DNA from: an uncultured Pseudomonadota bacterium | GTDB taxonomy: Bacteria > Pseudomonadota > Gammaproteobacteria > Burkholderiales > Rhodocyclaceae | DNA: 43,038 nt | Direction: 5' to 3' | Assembly (NCBI GenBank): GCA_903951825.1 | Contig: CAJBDJ010000025.1 | Span: forward strand, 1-43,038 | Part shown: piece by piece, positions 34,361 to 42,369 of the stretch | Layout: the number at the start of each line of letters is the position of its first letter | Position numbering within the stretch: position 1 is the first letter of the stretch | The notes under the pieces: model-generated | What the model was told of the DNA's origin: nothing | The model's input: only the letters and a program-made list of their open reading frames with translations | The model's database searches: none | Translations under genes and position numbers: made by a program

Positions 34361-35584
34361 TCAGCGCAAAAACTGAGTGATATCAATGCCATATTTTTCC
34401 GGCAATTCGTAACCCACAATTTGGTCGCCACCGCCGCTGCCCATCGGGCGTGACAAATTAACATCCTCCGGGGTCAGATAATGCTGACGTTTGCCGTCGT
34501 ACATGACACGCACCACGGGCATCAGCAAATGGCTCTCAGACTGCTCGATGACGACACCCAAACGCCCGCTCTCAAGCCTTACCAGACTGCCAACCGGATA
34601 AATTCCGACACTCTTGAGAAAAACCTGCACCATCAGCGGATCAAAATGGAATTTGCTCCATTCAAAGATTTTTTGCACGGCCGCCGCCGGCGACAGGCTC
34701 TTGCGGTAGGAACGCTGGGTGGTAATCGCGTCATAGACATCGACAATCGCCGCCATGCGCCCGACCGGCGAAATTTGTTCAGCTTTCAAGCCGTGGGGGT
34801 ATCCCGTTCCGTCAAAACGCTCGTGGTGCTGCTCGACAGGCTCCATGGCGAGCGCCGGGATACCCGGCAACTGCCGCACCAGATCGGCGCCCAGAACGAC
34901 GTGCGACTTCATGTGGAGAAACTCTTCGGCAGTCAGTTTGGCCGGCTTGTTGAGCACTGCGCTGGCCACCCGCATCTTGCCGAGATCGTGCAGCAAACCA
35001 CCCAGGGCAATGTCACGAATGGCGCTGGTTTCCATGCCGGCTGACTTGGCAACCCCGGCGAGCATCGCGCTGACGCCGATGGAATGAACGAAGGTTGAGT
35101 CATCCATGCTTTTCAGGCGGCGCATGGTCATCATCGCGCTGCTGTTGCGCAATACCGAGGCAACAATTTTTTCAACCGTCGGCTCGGTTGCCGCCAGTTC
35201 GACCTGGCGCCCGAGACGAATATCCTCAAGTAATTGACGCGTGACGCGCGTCGCCTCGTTGAAGGTACTGCGTGCCTTGCTCATTTCTTCGGCGCGCGTA
35301 CTGCGCGGCTCATTCTGCGGATGGCTCACCGCGGCGACCCGAATCATTTCAGCCGCCGTCTCGCGTGCCGCCTCCGCCGCGGTCGGGGCATCAGTGCCGA
35401 CGTCGAGTCCCTTGCCGCTATCAATGTAGAGCTCGCGTATACCAGCCGCCTTGACGTGGGCAATGGTGGCTGCGCTGTCGATCAACATGCTGTTGAAGGC
35501 AAAAGGATGCCGCAACCAGCCAGCATTGAAATCACTGACATACATTCCGGGTTTGAGTTGATTAACGGAAATTTTCTTGATCAT
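34361..35584 (-). CDS. HD-GYP domain c-di-GMP phosphodiesterase (DUF3391-HD-GYP)
   Basis: A 407-residue protein with an N-terminal DUF3391 (KKISVNQLKPGMYVSDF) and an HD-GYP domain: HSIGVSAMLAGVAK, LLHDLGKMRV, and HHERFDGTGYPHG, all metal and GYP residues present. The family hydrolyses c-di-GMP to GMP. First gene of the operon; the GGDEF-EAL gene follows after 24 bp. The C-terminal 100 residues (VGSLVRLESGRLGVVIEQ) are typical of this DUF3391 group. Confidence 0.93.
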   Translation of the reverse strand: MIKKISVNQLKPGMYVSDFNAGWLRHPFAFNSMLIDSAATIAHVKAAGIRELYIDSGKGLDVGTDAPTAAEAARETAAEMIRVAAVSHPQNEPRSTRAEEMSKARSTFNEATRVTRQLLEDIRLGRQVELAATEPTVEKIVASVLRNSSAMMTMRRLKSMDDSTFVHSIGVSAMLAGVAKSAGMETSAIRDIALGGLLHDLGKMRVASAVLNKPAKLTAEEFLHMKSHVVLGADLVRQLPGIPALAMEPVEQHHERFDGTGYPHGLKAEQISPVGRMAAIVDVYDAITTQRSYRKSLSPAAAVQKIFEWSKFHFDPLMVQVFLKSVGIYPVGSLVRLESGRLGVVIEQSESHLLMPVVRVMYDGKRQHYLTPEDVNLSRPMGSGGGDQIVGYELPEKYGIDITQFLR

Positions 35585-35784
35585 GGGAAACAGCCAAGCT
35601 CACAAACTCTACCAAGCACGCATAATTCCACCAGCCTACCAGAACAGCGCTTGCCAGTGTCAGGCGAAATGCTTGCCGAAGCCCTGAAATTGGTCTTTTT
35701 GGGTCGATTACGGCAAAAAAAGCGACACTCCGGATAATGACGCTGGCGATTGAGTTGTCCATGCCAATCACCGCCCCGGCACCC

Positions 35785-35810
35785 AAAAAATGGCGCGCTG
35801 AATCAGCGCG
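35785..35810 (-). terminator. Intrinsic terminator of ispDF
   Basis: On the minus strand CGCGCTG (35810-35804), loop ATT, CAGCGCG (35800-35794), then CCATTTTTT. The stem includes the ispF stop codon. This is the clearest intrinsic terminator in the window. Confidence 0.85.
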
Positions 35811-36288
35811 TCCGGCGCTCGATCAAAACGATCGCCTGCGCTTCGATGGCCTCGCCCGCGCCAAGGTATCCCAGCCCCTCGTTGGTCTTGCCCTTGATAT
35901 TCACGCAATCGACGCCGATTTGCAGATCGAGCGCCACATTGGCCACCATCGCCGCTGCGTAGGGGGCGATTTTCGGCTGTTCGGTGATGATCGTTGCATC
36001 GACATTGATCGGCTGCCAGCCTTTTTCCCTGAGCAACTCAAGGGCAGCGCGCAGCAGGACACGACTGTCGGCGCCGGCAAAACGCTGGTCGCTATCGGGG
36101 AAGTGGCGGCCGATATCGCCCAGCCCGGCGGCACCGAGCAAGGCATCGGTGATGGCATGCAGCAGTGCATCGGCGTCCGAATGACCGAGCAGGCCACGTG
36201 CGTAAGGAATATCAACCCCGCCGAGAATCAATTTGCGCCCGGCAACCAGGCGATGAACATCGTAACCCTGCCCGACCCGAATACTCAT
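35803..36288 (-). CDS. ispF: 2-C-methyl-D-erythritol 2,4-cyclodiphosphate synthase
   Basis: A 161-residue trimeric zinc enzyme of the MEP isoprenoid pathway. Metal ligands D10 and H12 in GYDVHRL and the [20 protein letters not shown] block are present, and the C-terminal [17 protein letters not shown] is standard. It follows ispD with a 4-bp ATGA overlap, the classical ispDF arrangement. Length is normal. Confidence 0.97.
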   Translation of the reverse strand: MSIRVGQGYDVHRLVAGRKLILGGVDIPYARGLLGHSDADALLHAITDALLGAAGLGDIGRHFPDSDQRFAGADSRVLLRAALELLREKGWQPINVDATIITEQPKIAPYAAAMVANVALDLQIGVDCVNIKGKTNEGLGYLGAGEAIEAQAIVLIERRTR

Positions 36289-36971
36289 TTGGCTCCCCGC
36301 AAAATCAAGCCGGCCATCATCAGATCGGCCGCGTAGGTCACTTTCAGATTGCTGGTTTCGCTGCGCACCAGCTTGGGCGCCAAGCCGAGGGCTTCAACGG
36401 CACTCGCCTCATCAGTGAAGGCATGGCCGTGTTCGAGGGCTTGGGCAAGCACCCCGTAACGAAACATTTGCGGTGTCTGTGCTTGCCATAATCCGTCGCG
36501 CGGCTCGGTGGCCGCGATGCGCTGACCATCGCCGGCACGCTTCAAGGTATCGGCAACCGGGACAGCGAGAATGCCACCGACGGCGTCATCCTGCAGTTCG
36601 TTGATCAAGGCTGCCAGCAGCGCCTGGGAAAGACAGGGTCGGGCGCCGTCATGGACGAGCACCCAGTCATCGTCAGCAGCGACCATCGAGGCCGCCCGCA
36701 GCCCATTGCTGACGCTGATGGCGCGGGTTGCGCCACCACAATGCAGGGTTTCCAGGCGGGGGCCGAGTTCACTCCAGTCGTATTGCGGCCAATACGGGTC
36801 ATCCGCCGCGAGCACCACCCAGACGCGCTCAATCGCACGACAGGCGAGCAAGGCCGCCAGGGCATGAAAAATCAGCGGGCGACCGTTCAAATTTGAATAC
36901 TGTTTCGGCCTCTCGGCAGCGAAGCGCGAGCCGCTGCCGGCAGCGGGAACAATTGCGAAATATCGTGGCAT
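36285..36971 (-). CDS. ispD: 2-C-methyl-D-erythritol 4-phosphate cytidylyltransferase
   Basis: A 228-residue nucleotidyltransferase of the MEP pathway, making CDP-methylerythritol. The CTP-binding start [17 protein letters not shown], the [12 protein letters not shown] loop and the [10 protein letters not shown] segment are diagnostic. Coupled to ispF. It is divergent from the DUF4010 gene with only about 41 bp between the starts, so the two promoters must overlap. Confidence 0.97.
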   Translation of the reverse strand: MPRYFAIVPAAGSGSRFAAERPKQYSNLNGRPLIFHALAALLACRAIERVWVVLAADDPYWPQYDWSELGPRLETLHCGGATRAISVSNGLRAASMVAADDDWVLVHDGARPCLSQALLAALINELQDDAVGGILAVPVADTLKRAGDGQRIAATEPRDGLWQAQTPQMFRYGVLAQALEHGHAFTDEASAVEALGLAPKLVRSETSNLKVTYAADLMMAGLILRGAK

Positions 36972-37012
36972 GGCTTAATTTTACTGAATATCGATTGAAA
37001 ACGAGGGGCGAG

Positions 37013-38269
37013 ATGAGTTTCGTCGTGACCGAACTGGCGCTTCCGCTTGAGGCATTTGCCACGGCACTCGGCATTGGGCTACTGATCGGCATGGAACGCG
37101 AGCGGCGCCCCGACTCGGCGGCCGGTCTGCGCACCTTCGCCCTGGTCGCCATGCTTGGCTGCCTGTTTGCCTTGCTCGGCGAAAAAACCGGCGGCCCCTG
37201 GCTTTTGGCAAGCGGCTTGCTGGCCATCTCGGTGGCGATGGTTGCCGCCAATTTTTCAGCGCAGCAGGAAGAAAAGTTTCGCGGCTTTACCTCCGAGGCC
37301 GCCATTATTGTCACCTACGGCCTCGGTGCCGCCGTCTGGTTCGGTTACGCGACGCTGGCGGTCATGCTGGCCATCACCACGACGGTCCTGCTTTATTTCA
37401 AGGCCGAACTGCGTGACTTCAGCGAACGCATGACGGCCAGGGATATCAACTCCATTCTGCAATTCGCCGTGCTTTCACTGGTTATTCTGCCAATTTTGCC
37501 AAACCAGGATTTCGGCCCCTACAACGCGGTGAACCCGCGCCAAATCTGGTGGATGGTGGTGTTGATTTCCGGTCTCGCGCTCGCCGGCTACCTGGCTTTG
37601 CGCATCGTTGGCGCCCGCCACGGGGCGGCGCTGCTGGGAATTTTCGGCGGTTTGGCTTCGTCGACCGCAACCACCCTGATGTTTTCCCGTCACGCCCGCG
37701 AACTCGGCCATCTGGTACGCATGGCGGCCATCGTCATTCTGATCGCCAATGCGATGGTAATGATCCGCCTCGGCGTCGTGGCCAGTGTCGTTGCTCCGAC
37801 GCTGATTGCCGAAATTGCCATCGTTTTTGGCTGCGGGATTGTCCCCGGCGTCGCCATGGCGTTGTACGGCTGGAAAATCCTCAACGCCGCCGGCGAATTG
37901 CCGATGCCGGAAGTCAACAACCCGACAGAGCTGAAAACCGCCATTTCCTTTGGCCTGCTCTACGCCATTGTTTTGCTGGCCGCCGCCTGGTTGCAGGATA
38001 TCGCCGGCGACAAAGGGCTTTACGTCATCGCCCTCGCCTCCGGCCTGACCGATGCCGATGCCAGCGTGTTGTCCACATTGCGCCTGTTCAACCTGGAAAA
38101 AATCCCTGCTGATCAAGCAGTCACTGCCGTCACCCTCGCCTTGATCGCCAACCTGTTGTTCAAGATTGGCCTGGTGATTACCATCGGCGGCGGCAAACTT
38201 GCCCGCCATGCCCTGCCCGGCCTACTCGCCATTGGCGCCGGCCTGGTCAGCGGCTTGCTGCTGTTTTAA
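37013..38269 (+). CDS. MgtC/DUF4010-type membrane protein
   Basis: A 418-residue integral membrane protein with about 11-12 helices. The N-terminal part is MgtC-like (GIGLLIGMERERR, GLRTFALVAMLGCL) and the rest is DUF4010. ATG 37013 has GAGGGGCG just before it and begins the MgtC-like domain; the frame remains open far upstream inside ispD antisense, which I ignore. MgtC-like proteins are linked to magnesium starvation or envelope energetics, but no function is set for the DUF4010 group. Confidence 0.85.
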   Translation: MSFVVTELALPLEAFATALGIGLLIGMERERRPDSAAGLRTFALVAMLGCLFALLGEKTGGPWLLASGLLAISVAMVAANFSAQQEEKFRGFTSEAAIIVTYGLGAAVWFGYATLAVMLAITTTVLLYFKAELRDFSERMTARDINSILQFAVLSLVILPILPNQDFGPYNAVNPRQIWWMVVLISGLALAGYLALRIVGARHGAALLGIFGGLASSTATTLMFSRHARELGHLVRMAAIVILIANAMVMIRLGVVASVVAPTLIAEIAIVFGCGIVPGVAMALYGWKILNAAGELPMPEVNNPTELKTAISFGLLYAIVLLAAAWLQDIAGDKGLYVIALASGLTDADASVLSTLRLFNLEKIPADQAVTAVTLALIANLLFKIGLVITIGGGKLARHALPGLLAIGAGLVSGLLLF

Positions 38270-38381
38270 TCAGCGATGCCCCGACTCCCTGCCAGCGAAC
38301 TCAAGCAGCACCCGCACCTCGCCGGACGGACAGTCAACATCACCCAATTCCAATTCCAAATTCCCGATTGAAAGATAAACA

Positions 38382-39461
38382 ATGACTCACCCCGCCCGCT
38401 GGTGGCACCCCCTGCCCGACGGTCGCCTGCAGTGCGACCTTTGTCCGCGTGACTGTCAGTTGCACGAGGGGCAGCGCGGCGCCTGTTTTGTTCGCCAGCA
38501 CGTCGATGGTGCGATGCAACTGACAACCTATGGGCGTTCGTCAGGATTTTGTATCGACCCGATCGAAAAAAAGCCGCTCAATCACTTCTATCCCGGCAGC
38601 AGCATCCTCTCCTTCGGCACCGCCGGCTGCAACCTGGCCTGCAAATTTTGTCAAAACTGGGACATTTCCCGCTCGAAAGACATGGATCGCCTGATGGACA
38701 GCGCCAGCCCGTCGACCATCGCGCTGGCCGCCCAACGCTGCGCAGCCGATGCGGTGGCCTACACCTACAACGACCCGGTGATTTTTGCCGAGTACGCCAT
38801 CGACACCGCGCTGGCCTGCCGCGCCGTAGGTATCCGCAATGTGGCAGTGACTGCCGGATACATTCATCCACAGCCGGCGCGCGATTTTTTTGCCGTCATG
38901 GATGCCGCCAATGTTGACCTTAAGTCGTTCAGCGACGGCTTTTATCACAAACTCTGCAGCGCCCGCCTGCAGCCGGTTCTCGACATCCTCGCCTACATCC
39001 ATCACGAAACCGACTGCTGGCTGGAAATCACCACGCTGCTGATCCCCGGGCAAAATGACAGCCCAACTGAAATCAACGAACTCGCCACCTGGGTCGTCCG
39101 CGAACTCGGCGCCGACGTACCGCTGCACTTCAGCGCCTTCCATCCCAGCTGGAAAATGCAAGAGATCGCCGCGACGCCGCCCGCCACCTTGATCGAAGCG
39201 CGGCGCATTGCGCTAGATGCCGGCCTGCGGCACGTTTTTACCGGCAATGTTCATGACAGCGAAGGCGGCACCACGTATTGCCCGAATTGCCACGCCGCGC
39301 TGATCGTTCGTGACTGGTACGTGATCAAAGCCTACAACCTCGACCGCCAAGGCCGCTGCCCGCATTGTCTGACCACCATCGCCGGCCATTTCGGCCCGAC
39401 ACTCGGCCGCGACGGCAAAGCCTTCGGTGCCCGCCGCATCCCGGTTCGTCTGGCACCATGA
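38382..39461 (+). CDS. amrS: AmrS-type radical SAM enzyme (AmmeMemoRadiSam family)
   Basis: A 359-residue radical SAM protein. C83, C87 and C90 (CNLACKFC) form the SAM cluster site. The N-terminus carries C18, C21 and C25 (CDLCPRDC), and the C-terminus has two CxxC pairs (CPNCHA and CPHCLT), as in AmrS/PflA-like proteins. The family is named for its link to AMMECR1 and Memo genes, neither of which is in this window. The reaction is unknown. Its stop overlaps the next gene's start, so the hydrolase-like protein is its immediate partner here. Confidence 0.87.
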   Translation: MTHPARWWHPLPDGRLQCDLCPRDCQLHEGQRGACFVRQHVDGAMQLTTYGRSSGFCIDPIEKKPLNHFYPGSSILSFGTAGCNLACKFCQNWDISRSKDMDRLMDSASPSTIALAAQRCAADAVAYTYNDPVIFAEYAIDTALACRAVGIRNVAVTAGYIHPQPARDFFAVMDAANVDLKSFSDGFYHKLCSARLQPVLDILAYIHHETDCWLEITTLLIPGQNDSPTEINELATWVVRELGADVPLHFSAFHPSWKMQEIAATPPATLIEARRIALDAGLRHVFTGNVHDSEGGTTYCPNCHAALIVRDWYVIKAYNLDRQGRCPHCLTTIAGHFGPTLGRDGKAFGARRIPVRLAP

Positions 39462-40051
39462 TGCGCAGCCTCGCCATTCATACCGCGCACGGCTCGCTAC
39501 ACGGCCACCTCGACCTGCCCGCCCAGGCAAAACGCCTGATCCTCCTTGCTCACACCCGGCAAACGCCCGTCGATACAATCATTACCGCCCACCTGGCGGC
39601 ACGCGGCAACGCCATTCTCGGCATCGAGCTTCTGACCCCCCAAGAAGCGCGTTTTGTCGATGCCTCGCAAAATATCCCGCGCCTCACTCAACATCTGCTC
39701 GCCACCCTCGATCTCATCCGCCAGGACAGCGAGATGCAGCCCTTACCCCTGGCCATTTTTTCCAGCGGCGACGCCACGCCCGCTGTCATCCGCGCCGCCG
39801 CCCAGCGCGACGCCCAGATCAAGGTGATCGCCGCGCACGGCGGCATCATCGACCGCGCCGGGCTGCAAGCCCTGAAATTTCTCGCGGCGCCGCTGATGAT
39901 GCTGTTTGATGCTGACGACCCTGTCGGCCAACTGGCCTACAAACGTGCGACACCCCATCTCGGCTGCAGCCACGAAATGCATCTTCTGAAAGCCGGTGAA
40001 GACCCGGTGATTCGCGTTGCCGCATGGTTTTCGCTGCATTCAGGACGTTGA
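39458..40051 (+). CDS. Alpha/beta-hydrolase-like protein (dienelactone-hydrolase-related)
   Basis: A 197-residue protein resembling phosphoribosyltransferase-linked dienelactone-hydrolase-type folds: LPAQAKRLILLAHT near the oxyanion strand, LPLAIFSSGDATPAVIRAA where the GxSxG nucleophile elbow is expected, and APLMMLFDADDPVG near the acid. The elbow reads SSGDA, so Ser placement is non-standard and catalysis is doubtful. It overlaps amrS by 4 bp (two possible ATGs, 39458 and 39461). A role together with the radical SAM enzyme is inferred from this coupling. Confidence 0.6.
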   Translation: MMRSLAIHTAHGSLHGHLDLPAQAKRLILLAHTRQTPVDTIITAHLAARGNAILGIELLTPQEARFVDASQNIPRLTQHLLATLDLIRQDSEMQPLPLAIFSSGDATPAVIRAAAQRDAQIKVIAAHGGIIDRAGLQALKFLAAPLMMLFDADDPVGQLAYKRATPHLGCSHEMHLLKAGEDPVIRVAAWFSLHSGR

Positions 40052-40143
40052 CCGCCCCCCCCATGAAGTTCCCCGGGCAGCGCAACAAACGCTAATATGC
40101 GATCCACAACCCTCCAATATCCACGCATAACCATCGAAAAATC

Positions 40144-40839
40144 ATGAGCCCACTAAAAAGCACGGTCATCTATGGCACTGAAGACATCCTGAGAAGTTTA
40201 TGCAACTCAGTCACACGCGTCCTCTCTGTTGCCACGCAAAGCGAAATTCATTACTCCGGGATGGTTCAGCGCATCACCAAAACCTGCCTGAAACCCGATA
40301 TCGGTTGCTTTGTCCTCTTCGACGGCGGCTTTTCCGGCCTCGTCGTGATCAACTTTTCGGCGCAATCGGCGCTTGAGTTATACGAAAACTACATGCTGCA
40401 CATGGGCATGGACAAAGCCGGCCTTGCCGCCTCGCACACCTCGGACGAGGTCAGCAATGTCATGGGCGAACTGATGAATCAGATCGTCGGTGACTTCACC
40501 GGCAAAGTGGCACGCGAACTGCAAACCCACATCACGCAAAACCAGCCGAAAATGCTGGTGCTCAACAAACAGGTCATACTCAGCGTCGACACCAATCTCG
40601 ACGAACCGGAATCACGCCGCGTCACTTTTTACACCGCGCGCAACAACATTTTTTATCTTGAACTGGCGATCGACCGCACCGAGTTCATCAAGCTCAATGA
40701 GTTTGACGCCCACGACATTCCCGACCCGGACGAACTCATCGCCGCCGCCGGAAAAAACCCCACCCCACCCGCCGCGCCCACCGGAACGAAAGCCTCATTG
40801 AGCGAACAAGACGACTTCCTGAATTCACTGGGCATGTAA
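40144..40839 (+). CDS. DUF3334 protein, CheX/CheC-like
   Basis: A 231-residue soluble protein of DUF3334. The central SDEVSNVMGELMNQIVGDF (about 101-119) matches the ExxN helix of CheC/CheX/FliY phosphatases, which remove phosphate from CheY-like receivers; E103 and N106 would be the acting pair. The last 30 residues are a Pro-rich linker followed by a short SEQDDFLNSLGM tail that could be a docking peptide. A TAATAT box at 40095-40100 may be its -10. Phosphatase activity is inferred from the motif. Confidence 0.7.
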   Translation: MSPLKSTVIYGTEDILRSLCNSVTRVLSVATQSEIHYSGMVQRITKTCLKPDIGCFVLFDGGFSGLVVINFSAQSALELYENYMLHMGMDKAGLAASHTSDEVSNVMGELMNQIVGDFTGKVARELQTHITQNQPKMLVLNKQVILSVDTNLDEPESRRVTFYTARNNIFYLELAIDRTEFIKLNEFDAHDIPDPDELIAAAGKNPTPPAAPTGTKASLSEQDDFLNSLGM

Positions 40840-40964
40840 ACGAAACGCCTTTGGCAATGATAAAAACACTGCTCGCTGAGCATCAGGGCGCGGTATTCGG
40901 CCGCTTCATCGGAGGACGATGCTTGTAATTTGGCAATAGCGCTCATTTTGCTATCAAATAATGA

Positions 40965-41001
40965 TTGCAGCTAATTGAGCGATTGCTATGATTGCAATCA
41001 T
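40965..41001 (+). promoter_or_regulatory. hicAB promoter with palindromic operator
   Basis: TTGCAG (40965-40970), 16 bp, TATGAT (40987-40992). A perfect 14-bp palindrome ATGATTGCAATCAT (40988-41001) overlaps the -10 box and the ATG at 41000. The half ATGATTGCA also occurs at 40961-40969, 27 bp upstream, giving a second possible HicB site. Confidence 0.65.
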
Positions 41002-41257
41002 GAAACGCAAACATGCCAAAACGCTCTCGCTGATTTTCCACCGCCCGGTATCGGCCAACGTGAAGCACGATGACGTCATCGCGCTACTCTCCGAACTGGG
41101 CGCAATCATCGACACCAGCCGGGAGGGGTCACGTTTTGGTGTGACGCTGTTTGGTGAGGTGCGGGTACTGCACAAGCCACACCCGACGCCGACTATGGAC
41201 AAGGGGGCGGTGGCGGCAATACGCGACTGGCTCGAACAACACGGAGTACAACCATGA
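41000..41257 (+). CDS. hicA: HicA-family mRNA interferase toxin
   Basis: An 85-residue toxin starting MKRKHAKTLSLIFHRPVS, with EGSRFGVTLFGEVRVLHKPHP and DKGAVAAIRDWLEQHG, the pattern of the larger HicA subgroup. The GSH catalytic spot of small HicA proteins reads GSR here, as is usual in this subgroup. ATG 41000 is preferred over ATG 40988 because the latter is inside the -10 box; transcription would start near 41000, so the message may be leaderless. Overlaps hicB by 4 bp. Confidence 0.87.
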   Translation: MKRKHAKTLSLIFHRPVSANVKHDDVIALLSELGAIIDTSREGSRFGVTLFGEVRVLHKPHPTPTMDKGAVAAIRDWLEQHGVQP

Positions 41258-41592
41258 TGATGAATACGATGGAACTGGACGGCTTCACGGCCGTTATTCG
41301 CTACAACGATGAAACGGGCGAATTTCGTGGCGAGATTCAAGGTTTGAATGGCGGTGCCGATTTTTACGGCAAGTCGTCCGACGATCTGCGCCGCGAGTTT
41401 CGCGCATCGCTGGATTTCTTCATTGAAACCTGCGCTAAAAATGGCATCGAGCCCAAGAAGGCAGCCAGCGGCAAGCTGATGTTGCGTGTGCCGCCCGCGG
41501 TGCACAGCGCCGCGCTGGTTGCGGCTCAGGCGGCAGGAACCAGCCTTAACCAATGGGCGGCCAAGGTGCTGGCCGAGGCGGCACAGGGTTGA
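41254..41592 (+). CDS. hicB: HicB-family antitoxin
   Basis: A 112-residue antitoxin with a partly degenerate RNase-H-like HicB domain (FTAVIRYNDETGEFRGEI, FYGKSSDDLRREFRASLDFF) and a C-terminal ribbon-helix-helix segment (KLMLRVPPAVHSAALVAAQ, then SLNQWAAKVL) for binding the operator. Several ATGs lie at the start (41254, 41257, 41266). Coupled to hicA. Confidence 0.9.
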   Translation: MMMNTMELDGFTAVIRYNDETGEFRGEIQGLNGGADFYGKSSDDLRREFRASLDFFIETCAKNGIEPKKAASGKLMLRVPPAVHSAALVAAQAAGTSLNQWAAKVLAEAAQG

Positions 41593-41676
41593 AGTTTTCA
41601 TGAGCCGGTTTTTTGTAGGCATGGATGGAGAGAACAGGCAAAATCAGGTCAAGCAAGTATGAGGTGGGGTCGGGGA

Positions 41677-42369
41677 TCAGGGGGCGATTCGTTTGAAGCG
41701 GGTGTAGTGCTCGTCGTGCGAGAAACCGTAGAAATAACCGCCCGGACTATGAACCACAATATCTCCAGAATCCGCATCAACATAAAGAGCCCAACCCATA
41801 AATGTTTTGCCTTGACTTGACCAAAACGCCTTCAAAACGCCGTTTTCACAACGCTGGCGCTCGCCGGAGAGGTTCAGATAGCCCTCGGCTTCGCCGGATA
41901 AACCGGTGCTGCTCTTGACGCCGATGCGGAAACGGTTTCCTTCAATGGGGCGAAGCTCAAGGGTGAAGCGTTCGTTGGGTTGGGGGTTGTAGACCTGCCG
42001 AACTCCATTTTTTATGCCACCGAGAATTTCAATCGGGCGGCCTGATACTGGCAAAGGTTCATCCTTTGCACCGCCGCCGGGCATTCGGGTTGCGGGTAAC
42101 AAAAACCCTGGTACCGAGAAATACCTTGCCAAGACGATCCCCCCACTTTCTTTGGCATCGTTCAGAAACACGCCATTGGGTTTGGGGCATTCTGCACCCA
42201 TCCGTGCAATCTCCTCGGGCGAATACGGCTTCTGATTTTTTATGGCATTTTTGTATTCTGAATATGAAGGTCTTGCCAATCCCTTGGCTTGTTCCCCGAA
42301 AGACTCACAAGCGCTCGTGATAGCCGCCAGGCCTATCGCCGTCAGTAGCTTCAACCAGCCGGGGGTCAT
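41677..42369 (-). CDS. Lipoprotein of unknown function next to a secreted-protein gene
   Basis: A 230-residue protein with a lipobox-like AITSAC, lipidated Cys21. The mature part has EYKNAIKNQKPYSPEEIARMGAE, then a beta-rich region with RPIEILGGIKNGVRQVYNP and an aromatic C-terminal block GGYFYGFSHDEHYTRFKRI. Not recognised. ATG 42369 overlaps the stop of the upstream gene by 4 bp, so the two are made together; if the upstream product is a toxin-like protein this could be its immunity or accessory partner. That is inference from position. Confidence 0.65.
   Translation of the reverse strand: MTPGWLKLLTAIGLAAITSACESFGEQAKGLARPSYSEYKNAIKNQKPYSPEEIARMGAECPKPNGVFLNDAKESGGIVLARYFSVPGFLLPATRMPGGGAKDEPLPVSGRPIEILGGIKNGVRQVYNPQPNERFTLELRPIEGNRFRIGVKSSTGLSGEAEGYLNLSGERQRCENGVLKAFWSSQGKTFMGWALYVDADSGDIVVHSPGGYFYGFSHDEHYTRFKRIAP

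Noticed and set aside
35562-35786. 74-residue minus-strand frame upstream of the HD-GYP gene
   Set aside because: It overlaps the HD-GYP start and the ispF terminator and has no supporting features.
40653-40946. Minus-strand frame starting MSAIAKLQASSSDEAAEYR
   Set aside because: The first 35 residues look plausible, but the rest is antisense to DUF3334; perhaps a fragment, not enough to call.
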